Assembly (NCBI GenBank): GCA_050725815.1
Contig: JBOHIG010000291.1
Location: forward strand, 1 to 11,432
Origin: VAZQ01 sp050725815
GTDB lineage: Bacteria > Pseudomonadota > Alphaproteobacteria > Rhizobiales > Xanthobacteraceae
Length of the DNA stretch: 11,432 bases
Direction of reading: 5' to 3'
Each line of letters starts with the position of its first letter. Within the stretch, counting starts at the first letter, position 1. Shown here piece by piece: positions 1-7,744 of this stretch. Made by a program: the position numbers and the translations under genes. Under the pieces are notes generated by a model. That model saw only the letters and a list, made by a program, of their open reading frames with translations. It did no database searches and had not been told where the DNA came from.

Positions 1-887
1 TCCTCGCGGAACTTGCCGGCGGCGATCTCGGCCTCGATGTTGCGCGAGGTCGACGACACGATGCGCACGTCGACGGTGAGCTTGTTGGTGCCGCCGACGC
101 GCTGAAAGGTCTGATCGACCAAGACGCGCAGGATCTTGTTCTGGGTCTCGCGCGGCATATCGGCGATCTCGTCGATGAACAGTGTGCCGCCATGCGCCTC
201 CTCGAGCGCGCCGATCCGGCGCTCCTGCGCGCCGTCGGCAGCCTCGATGCCGAACAGCTCGACCTCCATCCGCTCGGGTGTGATGGCGGCGGCGTTGATG
301 ACGATGAACGGCCCCTGCGCCCGACCCGACTGGGTGTGCAGCGTGCGCGCGGCCAGCTCCTTGCCGGAACCGGACGGCCCCACGATCAGGATGCGGCTGT
401 TGGTCGGCGCCACCTTCTCGATGGTCGCGCGCAATTGATTGATCGAGGGCGAGCGCCCGATCAGCGTGGACGGCAAGGGCGAAAGCTGCTTGAGCGCCTT
501 GACCTCTCGCTTGAGGCGGGAGTTCTCGAGCGCGCGCTCCGCCACCAGCACCAGCCGGTCGGCCTTGAAGGGCTTCTCGATGAAGTCGTAGGCGCCCTTC
601 TTGATGGCGGCGACCGCGGTTTCGATGTTGCCGTGACCGGAGATCATCACGACTGGAAGCTCGGGATGCTCTTGCTTGACGGCATCGAGCAGTTGGAGCC
701 CGTCGAGACGGCTGCCCTGGAGCCAGATGTCGAGGAATACGAGGTTCGGCCGGCGGCTCGCGACCGTGGCAAGCGCATCGTCGCTGTCGCGCGCGGTTCG
801 CGTGACATAACCTTCGTCCTGCAGGATGCCGGAAACCAACTCCCGGATATCCGCTTCGTCGTCAACGATCAGAATGTCGGATGTCAT
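1..887 (-). CDS. ntrX: NtrX, NtrC-family response regulator (3' end outside window)
   Basis: Response regulator of the NtrY-NtrX pair, linked in alphaproteobacteria to nitrogen metabolism, redox and envelope functions. The frame opens at ATG 887 with MTSDILIVDDEADIRE, a typical receiver start. The receiver spans about residues 1-120, with acidic D9/D10, phospho-acceptor D53 (VFLDIW) and K105 (EKPF). The AAA+ domain starts near residue 142 and has Walker A GPSGSGKE (170-177) and a Walker B-like TLFIDE. The L1 loop that reads GAFTGA in NtrC is replaced here by a sequence ending RRIGALEEAHGG, as in other NtrX proteins, so contact with sigma-54 is doubtful. The window edge cuts the gene after ~295 residues, inside the AAA+ domain, so the C-terminal DNA-binding part is not visible. 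The start lies 2 nt after the ntrY stop with no clear Shine-Dalgarno, suggesting translational coupling. Family assignment is very secure. Confidence 0.96.
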   Translation of the reverse strand, partial: MTSDILIVDDEADIRELVSGILQDEGYVTRTARDSDDALATVASRRPNLVFLDIWLQGSRLDGLQLLDAVKQEHPELPVVMISGHGNIETAVAAIKKGAYDFIEKPFKADRLVLVAERALENSRLKREVKALKQLSPLPSTLIGRSPSINQLRATIEKVAPTNSRILIVGPSGSGKELAARTLHTQSGRAQGPFIVINAAAITPERMEVELFGIEAADGAQERRIGALEEAHGGTLFIDEIADMPRETQNKILRVLVDQTFQRVGGTNKLTVDVRIVSSTSRNIEAEIAAGKFRE

Positions 888-889
888 GA

Positions 890-3154
890 TCAAACTGTTG
901 TCGCTGTCTGATGGGGAAGAGGTTCATCGACGGCCGCTTCGGCCGGCACGGGTTCGGCGGCAAACCGCAGGCGGATCCATGCCCCGCGCTGGCCCGGCGC
1001 CTTGTCTGCGGCGTCGAACAACTCGATCTGACCGCCGTGCTCCTCGAGAATGCGGCCGACGATCGCGAGGCCGAGGCCGGTGCCCTTCTCGCGCGTGGTC
1101 ACATAGGGCTCGATCAGCCGGCTGCGGCTTTCCTTGGGCAGACCGATGCCATTGTCGACCACGTCGATGACAATATCGCTGCCGTCGCGCTCGGCCGACA
1201 CGGCGATGCGGCCGCGGCCGCGTTCCGTTTGTGGCATCGCCGCAATCGCCTCCGTCGCGTTCTTGATGATGTTGGTGAGCGCCTGCGAGATCAGCCGGCG
1301 GTCGAACCGCGCGGGCATCGGATCCTCGGCAATCTCGGCCTCGATCTCGATGTCGGCGTTACCGACCCGCTGGAGGAAGACGACCTGGCGCACCGTATCG
1401 GCCACATCCTCGGCTCCGATTACGGCCTTCGGCATGCGTGCGAACTGGGAGAACTCGTCGACCATGCGCTTGATGTCGTCGACCTGACGGATGATCGTGT
1501 CGGTGCACTGCTGAAAGACGGCCGGATCGTCCTTGATGGACGCGCCGTATTTGCGACGCAGCCGCTCCGCCGAAAGCTGGATCGGGGTGAGCGGATTCTT
1601 GATTTCGTGCGCGATGCGGCGTGCGATGTCGGCCCAGGCGGACGTGCGTTGCGCCGTCACCAGCTCCGTGATGTCGTCGAGCGTCACCACATAACCGCGG
1701 TCGGCGTCGCCGGACTGCTCGCTGGTGACCCGCACCGAGAGGATGCGGTCGCGCCCGTTGCGGCTCAGCGTCACCTGTCCCTGCACCAAGCGCTGCAGGC
1801 CCGTGCGCGCCGAGGCCACCAATTCGGCAAGCTCGGGCACGATCTCGTCGAGCGAGCGGCCGAGCGCCGTGGCCTCGGCATGCCCGATCAGCCGTTCCGC
1901 CGAGCGGTTGAGGATGGCGATGCGGCCGTCCGCATCCACGCCGATGACGCCGGCACTCGCGCCCGCGAGCACCGCCTCCGTGAAACGGCGTCTAGAGTCG
2001 ATAACGTCGCGCGCGCGCACGATGTCATCGCGCTGCGTACGCAACACCTGCGTCATCTTGTTGAAGGTCTCGCCGAGCGAGGCGAGATCGCCCTCCGAGC
2101 GGCGGGTCGGCACCTGCACATAGAGGTTGCCGGTCGAGACGATCTGCGCGGCCCCGATGAGGCGGCGGATCGGCGCGACCAGGTAGTTTGCGAAGTTGAG
2201 CCCGATCCAGACCGCCGACAGCAGCACGATCAGGGCGATCACGGTGTACATCAGGGCGAAGGCGATCTGCACGCCAAGCCGGCGCGCCTGGATCTCCGCG
2301 AACTGATTGACACCCTCGCGGGTGGCGCGCAACTGCGCCACCACTCGCGGGTCGAGCAGGCGCGCGACGTAGAGATAGGTGTCGGTGTAGTTGCGCAGCT
2401 TGATGACGGCCGCGACATAGTGCGCGTCCAGGAACACCGCAAGCTGCGGCTCGGTATCGTTAATGGTGGCGAGCGCCTCGGGCGAAGGCTGGATGAACCG
2501 CACGTCAATACGCACGTCAGCCTGATCGATCACCTTGAGCTCGCGGTCGAGCATGATGACCGCCGGAAGTCCGCGGATGCCCGCCTGCGCGTTGACGAAT
2601 TTATGAAACTGGTCGCGGTCCTGATCGAACAGCGGCTTCGCCCGTGCCAATTCAAGCGCGGTCGCGATCGCGTCGGCGCGCACGCTCTGCGCCTGCTCGC
2701 GCAGATAGGCTTCTGCGACGATCAGCGAATTCTGGATCAGCGACTGGGTCTGCTGCGAGAACAGCCGGTCGAGCCCGCGGTCGAGCGTGATGCTGGCGAC
2801 CACCGCGACCAGGATCGCGGGGACCGCAGCGATCACCGAAAACAGCGCGACAATCCGCACATGCAGCCGCGCTCCGGCCCGGCCGCGCCGGCGCGCCTGC
2901 ATCACCCGCCAGACCTCCCAGGCGATGACCGCGACCAGCAGCATCACGGTGAGCGCATTGACCCCTAGAAGGGTCAGCACGATCTCGTGGGTCGGCGCGA
3001 CCGGCGTCAGATTGGCCAGCACCATGAAGGTGGCCAGCGCCGACAGCAGCGCCAGCGCGACCGCGATCAGCCCCATAAGCCGCGCCAGCCGGCCCGGCGC
3101 GGCCGTTGCCGCAGCGGCGAGTTCGGCGATGGCAGCTTGACCGACATTGGTCAT
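890..3154 (-). CDS. ntrY: NtrY, membrane-bound nitrogen sensor histidine kinase
   Basis: A 754-residue sensor kinase that phosphorylates NtrX. Three membrane helices lie near residues 26-48, 57-79 and 100-122. An extracytoplasmic sensor region follows (about 123-297), then a fourth helix (298-321), HAMP (322-375), PAS (about 385-500), HisKA with H516 in AHEIKNPLTPIQ, and a HATPase domain with N box NIIKNATEA (628-636), G1 DNGIGLP (667-673) and G2 GTGLGLAI (691-698). This order and length match alphaproteobacterial NtrY. The frame stays open far upstream, antisense to the permease gene, so an upstream stop does not fix the start. ATG 3154 is chosen because family similarity begins just after it and the extension has no membrane or sensor features. 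The Shine-Dalgarno is weak. ntrX follows after 2 nt. Unlike the usual layout, ntrC is not directly upstream; the permease gene intervenes on the other strand. Confidence 0.96.
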   Translation of the reverse strand: MTNVGQAAIAELAAAATAAPGRLARLMGLIAVALALLSALATFMVLANLTPVAPTHEIVLTLLGVNALTVMLLVAVIAWEVWRVMQARRRGRAGARLHVRIVALFSVIAAVPAILVAVVASITLDRGLDRLFSQQTQSLIQNSLIVAEAYLREQAQSVRADAIATALELARAKPLFDQDRDQFHKFVNAQAGIRGLPAVIMLDRELKVIDQADVRIDVRFIQPSPEALATINDTEPQLAVFLDAHYVAAVIKLRNYTDTYLYVARLLDPRVVAQLRATREGVNQFAEIQARRLGVQIAFALMYTVIALIVLLSAVWIGLNFANYLVAPIRRLIGAAQIVSTGNLYVQVPTRRSEGDLASLGETFNKMTQVLRTQRDDIVRARDVIDSRRRFTEAVLAGASAGVIGVDADGRIAILNRSAERLIGHAEATALGRSLDEIVPELAELVASARTGLQRLVQGQVTLSRNGRDRILSVRVTSEQSGDADRGYVVTLDDITELVTAQRTSAWADIARRIAHEIKNPLTPIQLSAERLRRKYGASIKDDPAVFQQCTDTIIRQVDDIKRMVDEFSQFARMPKAVIGAEDVADTVRQVVFLQRVGNADIEIEAEIAEDPMPARFDRRLISQALTNIIKNATEAIAAMPQTERGRGRIAVSAERDGSDIVIDVVDNGIGLPKESRSRLIEPYVTTREKGTGLGLAIVGRILEEHGGQIELFDAADKAPGQRGAWIRLRFAAEPVPAEAAVDEPLPHQTATTV

Positions 3155-3235
3155 GGACTCTGACCGACCACTGACTGAATACGGGAATATTGCGACGGCG
3201 GGATTTCCCCCTCCCACCTGCGGAACTGATGCTTT

Positions 3236-3264
3236 TATACAACAATGTTGCCGGATTGCGACAA
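3236..3264 (-). promoter_or_regulatory. Candidate sigma-70-type promoter for ntrYX
   Basis: On the minus strand TTGTCG (3264-3259) and TGTATA (3241-3236) are 17 nt apart, in the AT-richest part of the ntrY-permease gap and about 80 nt upstream of the ntrY ATG. ntrY needs a promoter on this side because its usual upstream neighbour ntrC is cut off by an opposite-strand gene. Box matches are moderate; this is a visual call without transcript evidence. Confidence 0.35.
3240..3250. repeat. Perfect small dyad CAACA-A-TGTTG in ntrY promoter spacer
   Basis: CAACAATGTTG has 5-bp arms about a central A. It lies in the spacer of the candidate ntrY promoter, a position where a bound regulator could block polymerase. 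It also fits a CAA-N5-TTG pattern; from memory, CAA-N-TTG motifs have been proposed for NtrX, which would make this a possible autoregulatory site. The dyad is seen directly; the binding role is inference. Confidence 0.4.
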
Positions 3265-3270
3265 TTCCGG
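3251..3270. repeat. Imperfect inverted repeat next to the CAACA dyad
   Basis: CCGGATTG and CAATTCCGG flank a CGA loop; the arms pair fully except for one extra T. It abuts the CAACA-A-TGTTG dyad and overlaps the -35 box of the candidate ntrY promoter. It may be a second operator half or chance symmetry. It has no T-tract and lies between two gene starts, so a terminator is unlikely. Confidence 0.3.
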
Positions 3271-3367
3271 GGCGCGCGCCTGAGATCGGATTGACCCGGG
3301 ACGCAACCTGTCCCCCTGCTGCCACGTTTCCTCCTGCCAGTCCGGTTCGCGCAAGGCCGCCAAGTCC

Positions 3368-5152
3368 ATGACTCTGCCCCAGGCATTTGCGTTCGGAATC
3401 CTCTTCGTGATGATGGCGATGTTCGCCTGGGGCAAGCTGCGCTACGACCTGGTCGCGCTGTGTGGCCTGCTGGCGGCGGTGGCCGCCGGTATTGTGCCTT
3501 ACGACAAGGCGTTTTCCGGCTTCTCCGAAGACATCGTAATCATTGTCGCGAGCGCGCTCCTGGTCAGCGCGGCGGTGGCGCGCTCCGGCGTGATCGAGCG
3601 CCTGATCCGCCCGCTTGGGCCCTATCTCACCCGCACCGGCGTGCAGGTCGTGGTGCTCACCGCTACTGTGACGGTGCTCTCGGCTTTCGTGAAGAACATC
3701 GGCGCGTTGGCGATGATGATGCCGGTCGCCTTCCAGCTCGCGCGCCGCAACGACAAGCCCGTATCCGCCGTGCTGATGCCGATGGCATTCGGTTCGCTGC
3801 TCGGTGGCATCGTCACCCTGATCGGGACGTCGCCCAACATCATCGTATCGCGCGTGCGCGAGGAGATCGTCGGCGAGCCGTTCGGCATGTTCGACTTCAC
3901 GCCGGTGGGAATTGGGCTCGCGGTCGCCGGCGTGATCTTCCTCAGTTTCGGCTATCGCCTGCTGCCGCGCGGGCGCAAAGGCCAAGCGTCGATGGACGCT
4001 GCTTTCAATCTCGAGGGTTACACCACCGAGGTGATGGTCCCGGAAGGTTCCTCGATCGTCGGCAAGACCATCGGCGATCTTAAGAAGCAGTTCGAGGACG
4101 AGGTCGACGTGCTGATGGTCCTGCGCGGCCGTCTGCGCCGCTACGACCCCTCGAACAGAATCATCTTCAAGGCCGACGACATCCTGCTCCTGCAGGGCGA
4201 GCCCGATACGCTGGAGCGCGTCGTCGGAGAGGCGAAGCTGCGCCTGGTGCGCGACGAGAAGGAGATGGAATCCGATACCCCACACGACGATATCGGCGTC
4301 ATGGAGGCAGTCATCACCGACGATTCTATGCTCGTCGACCGCACGCCGTCGCAACTTCGTCTTTACCAGCGCTACCAGGTGAATCTGCTGGCGGTCAGCC
4401 GTAGCGGGCAGCGTATCACGCGGCAGATGCGCTCTGTAAGGCTGAAGCCCGGCGACGTGATCGTCCTGCAAGGCAATCTCAACACCATGCCCGAGGCACT
4501 CGGCGAGCTGCGCTGTTTGCCGCTTGCCGCGCGCGACCTGCGGCTCGGAGCCGGACGTCACAGCTTCCTTCCGCTCACGGTGCTCGGCGCAGCAATGCTG
4601 CTCGTCAGCCTGCACGTAGTGCCGGTGGCGATCGCATTCTTCGGCGCGGCGGTCGTGATGCTGCTGATCCGGGCTTTGAGCTTGCGGGAAGCCTACGAGG
4701 CTATCGAGTGGCCGATCCTCATCCTGATCGGAGCGCTGATCCCGGTCAGCGATGCGCTGCGCTCGACCGGCGGCACCGACCTGATCGCCGACTGGCTCTC
4801 GCGTGCGGGCGAGGTGCTACCACCGGTCGCAACGCTCGGCTTGGTCATGGTCGTGGCCATGGCGGTGACGCCGTTCCTCAACAATGCAGCGACCGTGCTG
4901 GTGATGGGGCCGATTGCGGCCGGCTATGCCGCCAAGCTCGGCTACGGCCCCGATGCCTTTCTGATGGCGGTCGCGATCGGCGCTGCGTGCGACTTCCTCA
5001 CCCCGATCGGCCACCAATGCAACACGCTGGTCATGGGCCCGGGCGGCTACCGCTTCGGTGATTACTGGCGGCTCGGGTTGCCGCTGTCCATCATGGTGGT
5101 CGTTGTCGGCGTGCCGCTGATCGCCTTGTTCTGGCCGTTCCAGCCTGGGTGA
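3368..5152 (+). CDS. SLC13-family permease with two RCK_C (TrkA-C) domains
   Basis: A 594-residue inner-membrane transporter of the divalent-anion:sodium symporter/ion transporter superfamily, often annotated as a sulfate, dicarboxylate or TrkA-like permease. The N-terminal membrane half (about 1-200) contains KNIGALAMMMP (109-119) and LIGTSPNIIVS (151-161). Two soluble RCK_C-like domains follow, about 218-295 (LKADD/ILLLQGE type) and 311-388 (LKPGDVIVLQG). The C-terminal membrane half (about 398-594) carries TPFLNNAATVLVMGP (501-515) and TPIGHQCNTLVMGPGG (545-560), the matching anion/cation-site hairpins. Full family length, no frameshift. ATG 3368 places the first helix as in relatives; its Shine-Dalgarno (AAGG about 11 nt upstream) is weak. 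The gene is divergent from ntrY and convergent with ntrC, with a 10-nt gap. The substrate cannot be read from sequence; the position suggests, but does not show, a nitrogen link. Base composition resembles its neighbours. Confidence 0.9.
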   Translation: MTLPQAFAFGILFVMMAMFAWGKLRYDLVALCGLLAAVAAGIVPYDKAFSGFSEDIVIIVASALLVSAAVARSGVIERLIRPLGPYLTRTGVQVVVLTATVTVLSAFVKNIGALAMMMPVAFQLARRNDKPVSAVLMPMAFGSLLGGIVTLIGTSPNIIVSRVREEIVGEPFGMFDFTPVGIGLAVAGVIFLSFGYRLLPRGRKGQASMDAAFNLEGYTTEVMVPEGSSIVGKTIGDLKKQFEDEVDVLMVLRGRLRRYDPSNRIIFKADDILLLQGEPDTLERVVGEAKLRLVRDEKEMESDTPHDDIGVMEAVITDDSMLVDRTPSQLRLYQRYQVNLLAVSRSGQRITRQMRSVRLKPGDVIVLQGNLNTMPEALGELRCLPLAARDLRLGAGRHSFLPLTVLGAAMLLVSLHVVPVAIAFFGAAVVMLLIRALSLREAYEAIEWPILILIGALIPVSDALRSTGGTDLIADWLSRAGEVLPPVATLGLVMVVAMAVTPFLNNAATVLVMGPIAAGYAAKLGYGPDAFLMAVAIGAACDFLTPIGHQCNTLVMGPGGYRFGDYWRLGLPLSIMVVVVGVPLIALFWPFQPG

Positions 5153-5162
5153 CGCACGCGCC

Positions 5163-6605
5163 TCAACTGCTGCCGCGGAATACCTGGATATCCAGATCGC
5201 GGATTTTCTTGCGCAGGGTATTGCGGTTGAGTCCGAGCAGGTCGGCCGCCTTGATCTGGTTGCCACGCGTGGCTGCCAGCGTCACTGTCAACAGCGGATG
5301 CTCGATCTCGCGCAGGATGCGATGGTAGAGCCCGGGCGGCGGCAGCCCCTCGCCGCAGCTTGCGAAATAAGCGGCAAGATGCCGCTCGACAGCGCCGGAG
5401 AGGTCGTCGTCGGCGCGCGCCTCTTCGCCGATCGACGTTACCGCCGGCTGCGAGAGCTCAGCATCGATCACGGCGCCGGTGATTGTCTCTTGCGGATACA
5501 GCGCGGCGAGCCGGCGTGCGAGGTTCTCAAGCTCGCGCACGTTGCCTGGCCAGCGGTAGCGGCGGAGCCGGTCGAGCGCCGCCGGGTCGAGTTGCTTGAG
5601 CGGCAGGCCTTCGCGGGCCACTAGAGTGAGGAAATGCCGAATCAGGTCGGGGATGTCCTCGCTGCGCTCGCGCAAGGGCGGCAGCCGCAGCGGCACCACG
5701 TTGAGACGGAAGAACAGGTCCTCGCGGAACAGGCCTTGCTGGATCAGGATGCGCAGATCCTTGTTGGTCGCGGCGACGATCCGCACGTCGGTCTTGATCG
5801 GGGTGCGGCCGCCGACGGTCGTGTACTCGCCCTGCTGGAGCACGCGCAGCAGGCGGGTCTGCGCTTCCATCGGCATGTCGCCGATCTCGTCGAGGAAGAG
5901 CGTGCCGCCCTCGGCCTGCTCGAAACGCCCTGCATTGCGGGCGTTGGCTCCGGTGAAGGCCCCTTTCTCGTGGCCGAACAGCTCCGACTCGATGAGATCG
6001 CGCGGGATCGCCGCCATGTTGATCGCCACGAACGGCCCGCCGCGACGCTTGCCGTAATCGTGTAGAGCGCGCGCCACGAGCTCCTTGCCGGTACCCGACT
6101 CGCCCGCGATCATCACCGTCAGGTCGGTCTGCATCAGCCGCGCCAGCACGCGGTAGATTTCCTGCATTGCCGGCGACCTGCCGACCAGGGGGATGGCGTC
6201 GAACTCGTCCGGCTTGGCGGCGGCACGCGTGCGATCCTTGGGTTCGGACAGCGCGCGGCCGACGATCGCGATCAATTCCTTGAGGTCGAACGGCTTGGGC
6301 AGATATTCGTAAGCGCCGCGCTCGGAAGCGCGGATCGCAGTCATGAACGTGTTCTGCGCGCTCATGATCACGACCGGCAGGTCGGGCCGCACTTTCTTGA
6401 TGCGTGGCAAGAGATCGAATGCATTCTCGTCCGGCATCACCACATCGGTGATGACGAGGTCGCCGTCGCCCTGGCTGATCCATCGCCATAAGGTAGCGGC
6501 GTTGCTGGTCGAGCGCACTTCGTAGCCGGCGCGCGACAGGGCTTGATTGAGCACGGTGCGGATCGCCGCATCGTCGTCAGCCACCAGGATGCTTCCCGCA
6601 GGCAT
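5163..6605 (-). CDS. ntrC: NtrC (NRI), sigma-54-dependent nitrogen response regulator
   Basis: A 480-residue activator of nitrogen-limitation genes, phosphorylated by NtrB. The receiver (about 1-120) has D10/D11, phospho-acceptor D54 and K104. The AAA+ domain (about 140-375) contains Walker A GESGTGKE (168-175), GAFTGA (215-220) for sigma-54 contact, Walker B GGTLFLDE (233-240) and RWPGNVRELEN (351-361). A Fis-type helix-turn-helix closes the protein (about 430-474, AADLLGLNRNTLRKKI). All key residues are present. ATG 6605 is preceded by AGGGGA 5 nt upstream. The gene is last in dusB-ntrB-ntrC, 11 nt after ntrB. Downstream, only 10 nt separate its stop from that of the convergent permease, with no terminator visible, whereas ntrY would normally follow here. 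Confidence 0.98.
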   Translation of the reverse strand: MPAGSILVADDDAAIRTVLNQALSRAGYEVRSTSNAATLWRWISQGDGDLVITDVVMPDENAFDLLPRIKKVRPDLPVVIMSAQNTFMTAIRASERGAYEYLPKPFDLKELIAIVGRALSEPKDRTRAAAKPDEFDAIPLVGRSPAMQEIYRVLARLMQTDLTVMIAGESGTGKELVARALHDYGKRRGGPFVAINMAAIPRDLIESELFGHEKGAFTGANARNAGRFEQAEGGTLFLDEIGDMPMEAQTRLLRVLQQGEYTTVGGRTPIKTDVRIVAATNKDLRILIQQGLFREDLFFRLNVVPLRLPPLRERSEDIPDLIRHFLTLVAREGLPLKQLDPAALDRLRRYRWPGNVRELENLARRLAALYPQETITGAVIDAELSQPAVTSIGEEARADDDLSGAVERHLAAYFASCGEGLPPPGLYHRILREIEHPLLTVTLAATRGNQIKAADLLGLNRNTLRKKIRDLDIQVFRGSS

Positions 6606-6619
6606 CTTTGTCCCCTTCA
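6606..6619 (-). promoter_or_regulatory. ntrC ribosome binding site abutting the ntrB stop
   Basis: On the minus strand the ntrB TGA (6619-6617) is directly followed by AGGGGA (6616-6611), then 5 nt, then the ntrC ATG. A ribosome terminating on ntrB would sit on the ntrC Shine-Dalgarno, so coupled translation of kinase and regulator is likely. It also supports ATG 6605 as the ntrC start. Confidence 0.75.
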
Positions 6620-7744
6620 GGCAACGCCGCCCGGCTCGGCGTCGTTACCCAAATACATCGGCATGAGAATTCGAAACGTCGTGTGACGCGGTTGCGACTC
6701 GCACTCGATGATGCCGCCGTGATCGCCGACGATCTTGGACACGAGCGCGAGCCCGAGACCCGAACCGCTCGCTTTCGTTGTCACGAACGGCTCGAACAGA
6801 TGCGGCAGCAGATCTTCGGGAACGCCCGGCCCGTTATCCTTGACGCAGAACTCGAGCGGCAGCGACACCCGCTCCTTGCTTCCCGGCCGGGTCAAATGGA
6901 CGCCCGGACGAAACGCGGTGGTGAGATGGATCTCGCCGTCGGTGGCGCCCTCGTCGATCGCCTCGGCGGCGTTCTTGACCAAGTTGAGGAACACCTGGAT
7001 CAACAAATCGCGATTGGCAAGCACCGGAGGCAGAGACGGGTCGTATTCCTCCGTGAACTTGATGTGGCGAGCGAAACCCGAATTGGCGAGCCGCTTCACG
7101 CGGTCGAGCACGACATGGATGTTCACCGGCTCACGTTCCACCGGCCGCTCGTCGGTGAACACCTCCATGCGGTCGACGAGCCTCACGATCCGGTCGGCCT
7201 CGTCGCAGATCAGTTGTGTCAGCGTGCGATCGCTGTCGGTCGCCGATTGCTCCAGAAGCTGCGCCGCGCCACGGATGCCTGAGAGCGGGTTCTTTATCTC
7301 ATGCGCGAGCATGCCCGCGAGAGCGGTCACGGAGCGCGCGGCGCCGCGATGGGTGAGCTGACGGTCCATCTTGTCGGCAATGGTGCGCTCCTGCAGCATC
7401 ACCACGACGTGGTCGGGACGTTCAGGCAGCGGCGCGACATAGAGATCGACCAGCCGCTCGCCGGGATTGCGCGGGGTGCCGAGATCGACCTTGTACTCGT
7501 TGACGGCAGCGCCGCGCGCGCGGACCTGGTCGATCAAGGCCAGCAGCGGACTTCCGAACGGTACCAGATCGCCGAGCGAATGACGCCGCAGCAGCGGAAG
7601 CGAGGCCTCGAAGAAATGCTCGGCGGCGGCATTGGCATTGGCGATGCGTCCATCCGCCGACACCATGACCACAGGATGCGGCAGCGCATCGAGCACCGCA
7701 TCGGCGGCGCCTGAAGGCGTCGGCATCGGCTCCAGGCGCGTCAT
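6617..7744 (-). CDS. ntrB: NtrB (NRII), nitrogen sensor histidine kinase/phosphatase
   Basis: A 375-residue soluble kinase that phosphorylates or dephosphorylates NtrC under control of PII protein. A PAS domain spans about 10-120 (ALPHPVVMVSADGRI). The dimerisation/phosphotransfer helix has H148 in AHEIKNPLSGIRG, typical of NtrB. The ATPase domain has N box NLVKNAAEA (254-262), G1 DNGPGVP (303-309), a FEPFVTTK lid and G2 GSGLGLAL (327-334). No membrane helix is visible, as expected. The frame extends upstream into dusB, but ATG 7744 is chosen: it forms an ATGA overlap with the dusB stop, has AGAGGA 7 nt upstream, and begins where family similarity begins. The gene sits in the conserved dusB-ntrB-ntrC order. 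Confidence 0.97.
   Translation of the reverse strand: MTRLEPMPTPSGAADAVLDALPHPVVMVSADGRIANANAAAEHFFEASLPLLRRHSLGDLVPFGSPLLALIDQVRARGAAVNEYKVDLGTPRNPGERLVDLYVAPLPERPDHVVVMLQERTIADKMDRQLTHRGAARSVTALAGMLAHEIKNPLSGIRGAAQLLEQSATDSDRTLTQLICDEADRIVRLVDRMEVFTDERPVEREPVNIHVVLDRVKRLANSGFARHIKFTEEYDPSLPPVLANRDLLIQVFLNLVKNAAEAIDEGATDGEIHLTTAFRPGVHLTRPGSKERVSLPLEFCVKDNGPGVPEDLLPHLFEPFVTTKASGSGLGLALVSKIVGDHGGIIECESQPRHTTFRILMPMYLGNDAEPGGVA

Noticed and set aside
911..2968. A 685-codon plus-strand open frame across ntrX-ntrY
   Set aside because: It lies antisense to the clearly coding ntrY gene; its H/R/D-rich composition is the typical shadow of a high-GC coding frame and no motif is present.
3291..3319. 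TTGACC at 3291 as a -35 box for the permease
   Set aside because: The -35 match is good, but the DNA 15-19 nt downstream is C-rich with no -10-like sequence, so a promoter call is not supported.
3155..4615. Upstream open extension of the ntrY frame giving a 1241-residue protein
   Set aside because: The extra 487 codons are mostly antisense to the permease gene, are rich in H, R, D and Q, and resemble no domain. NtrY similarity and its first membrane helix begin just after ATG 3154.
5140..5175. Terminator between the permease and ntrC
   Set aside because: No convincing stem with a following T-tract was found in the 10-nt gap or the adjoining coding ends.
5163..6605. Several plus-strand frames antisense to ntrC (for example 5298-5624 and 5596-6057)
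   Set aside because: All lie within a complete ntrC gene with intact motifs, lack recognisable domains and have no credible ribosome binding sites.
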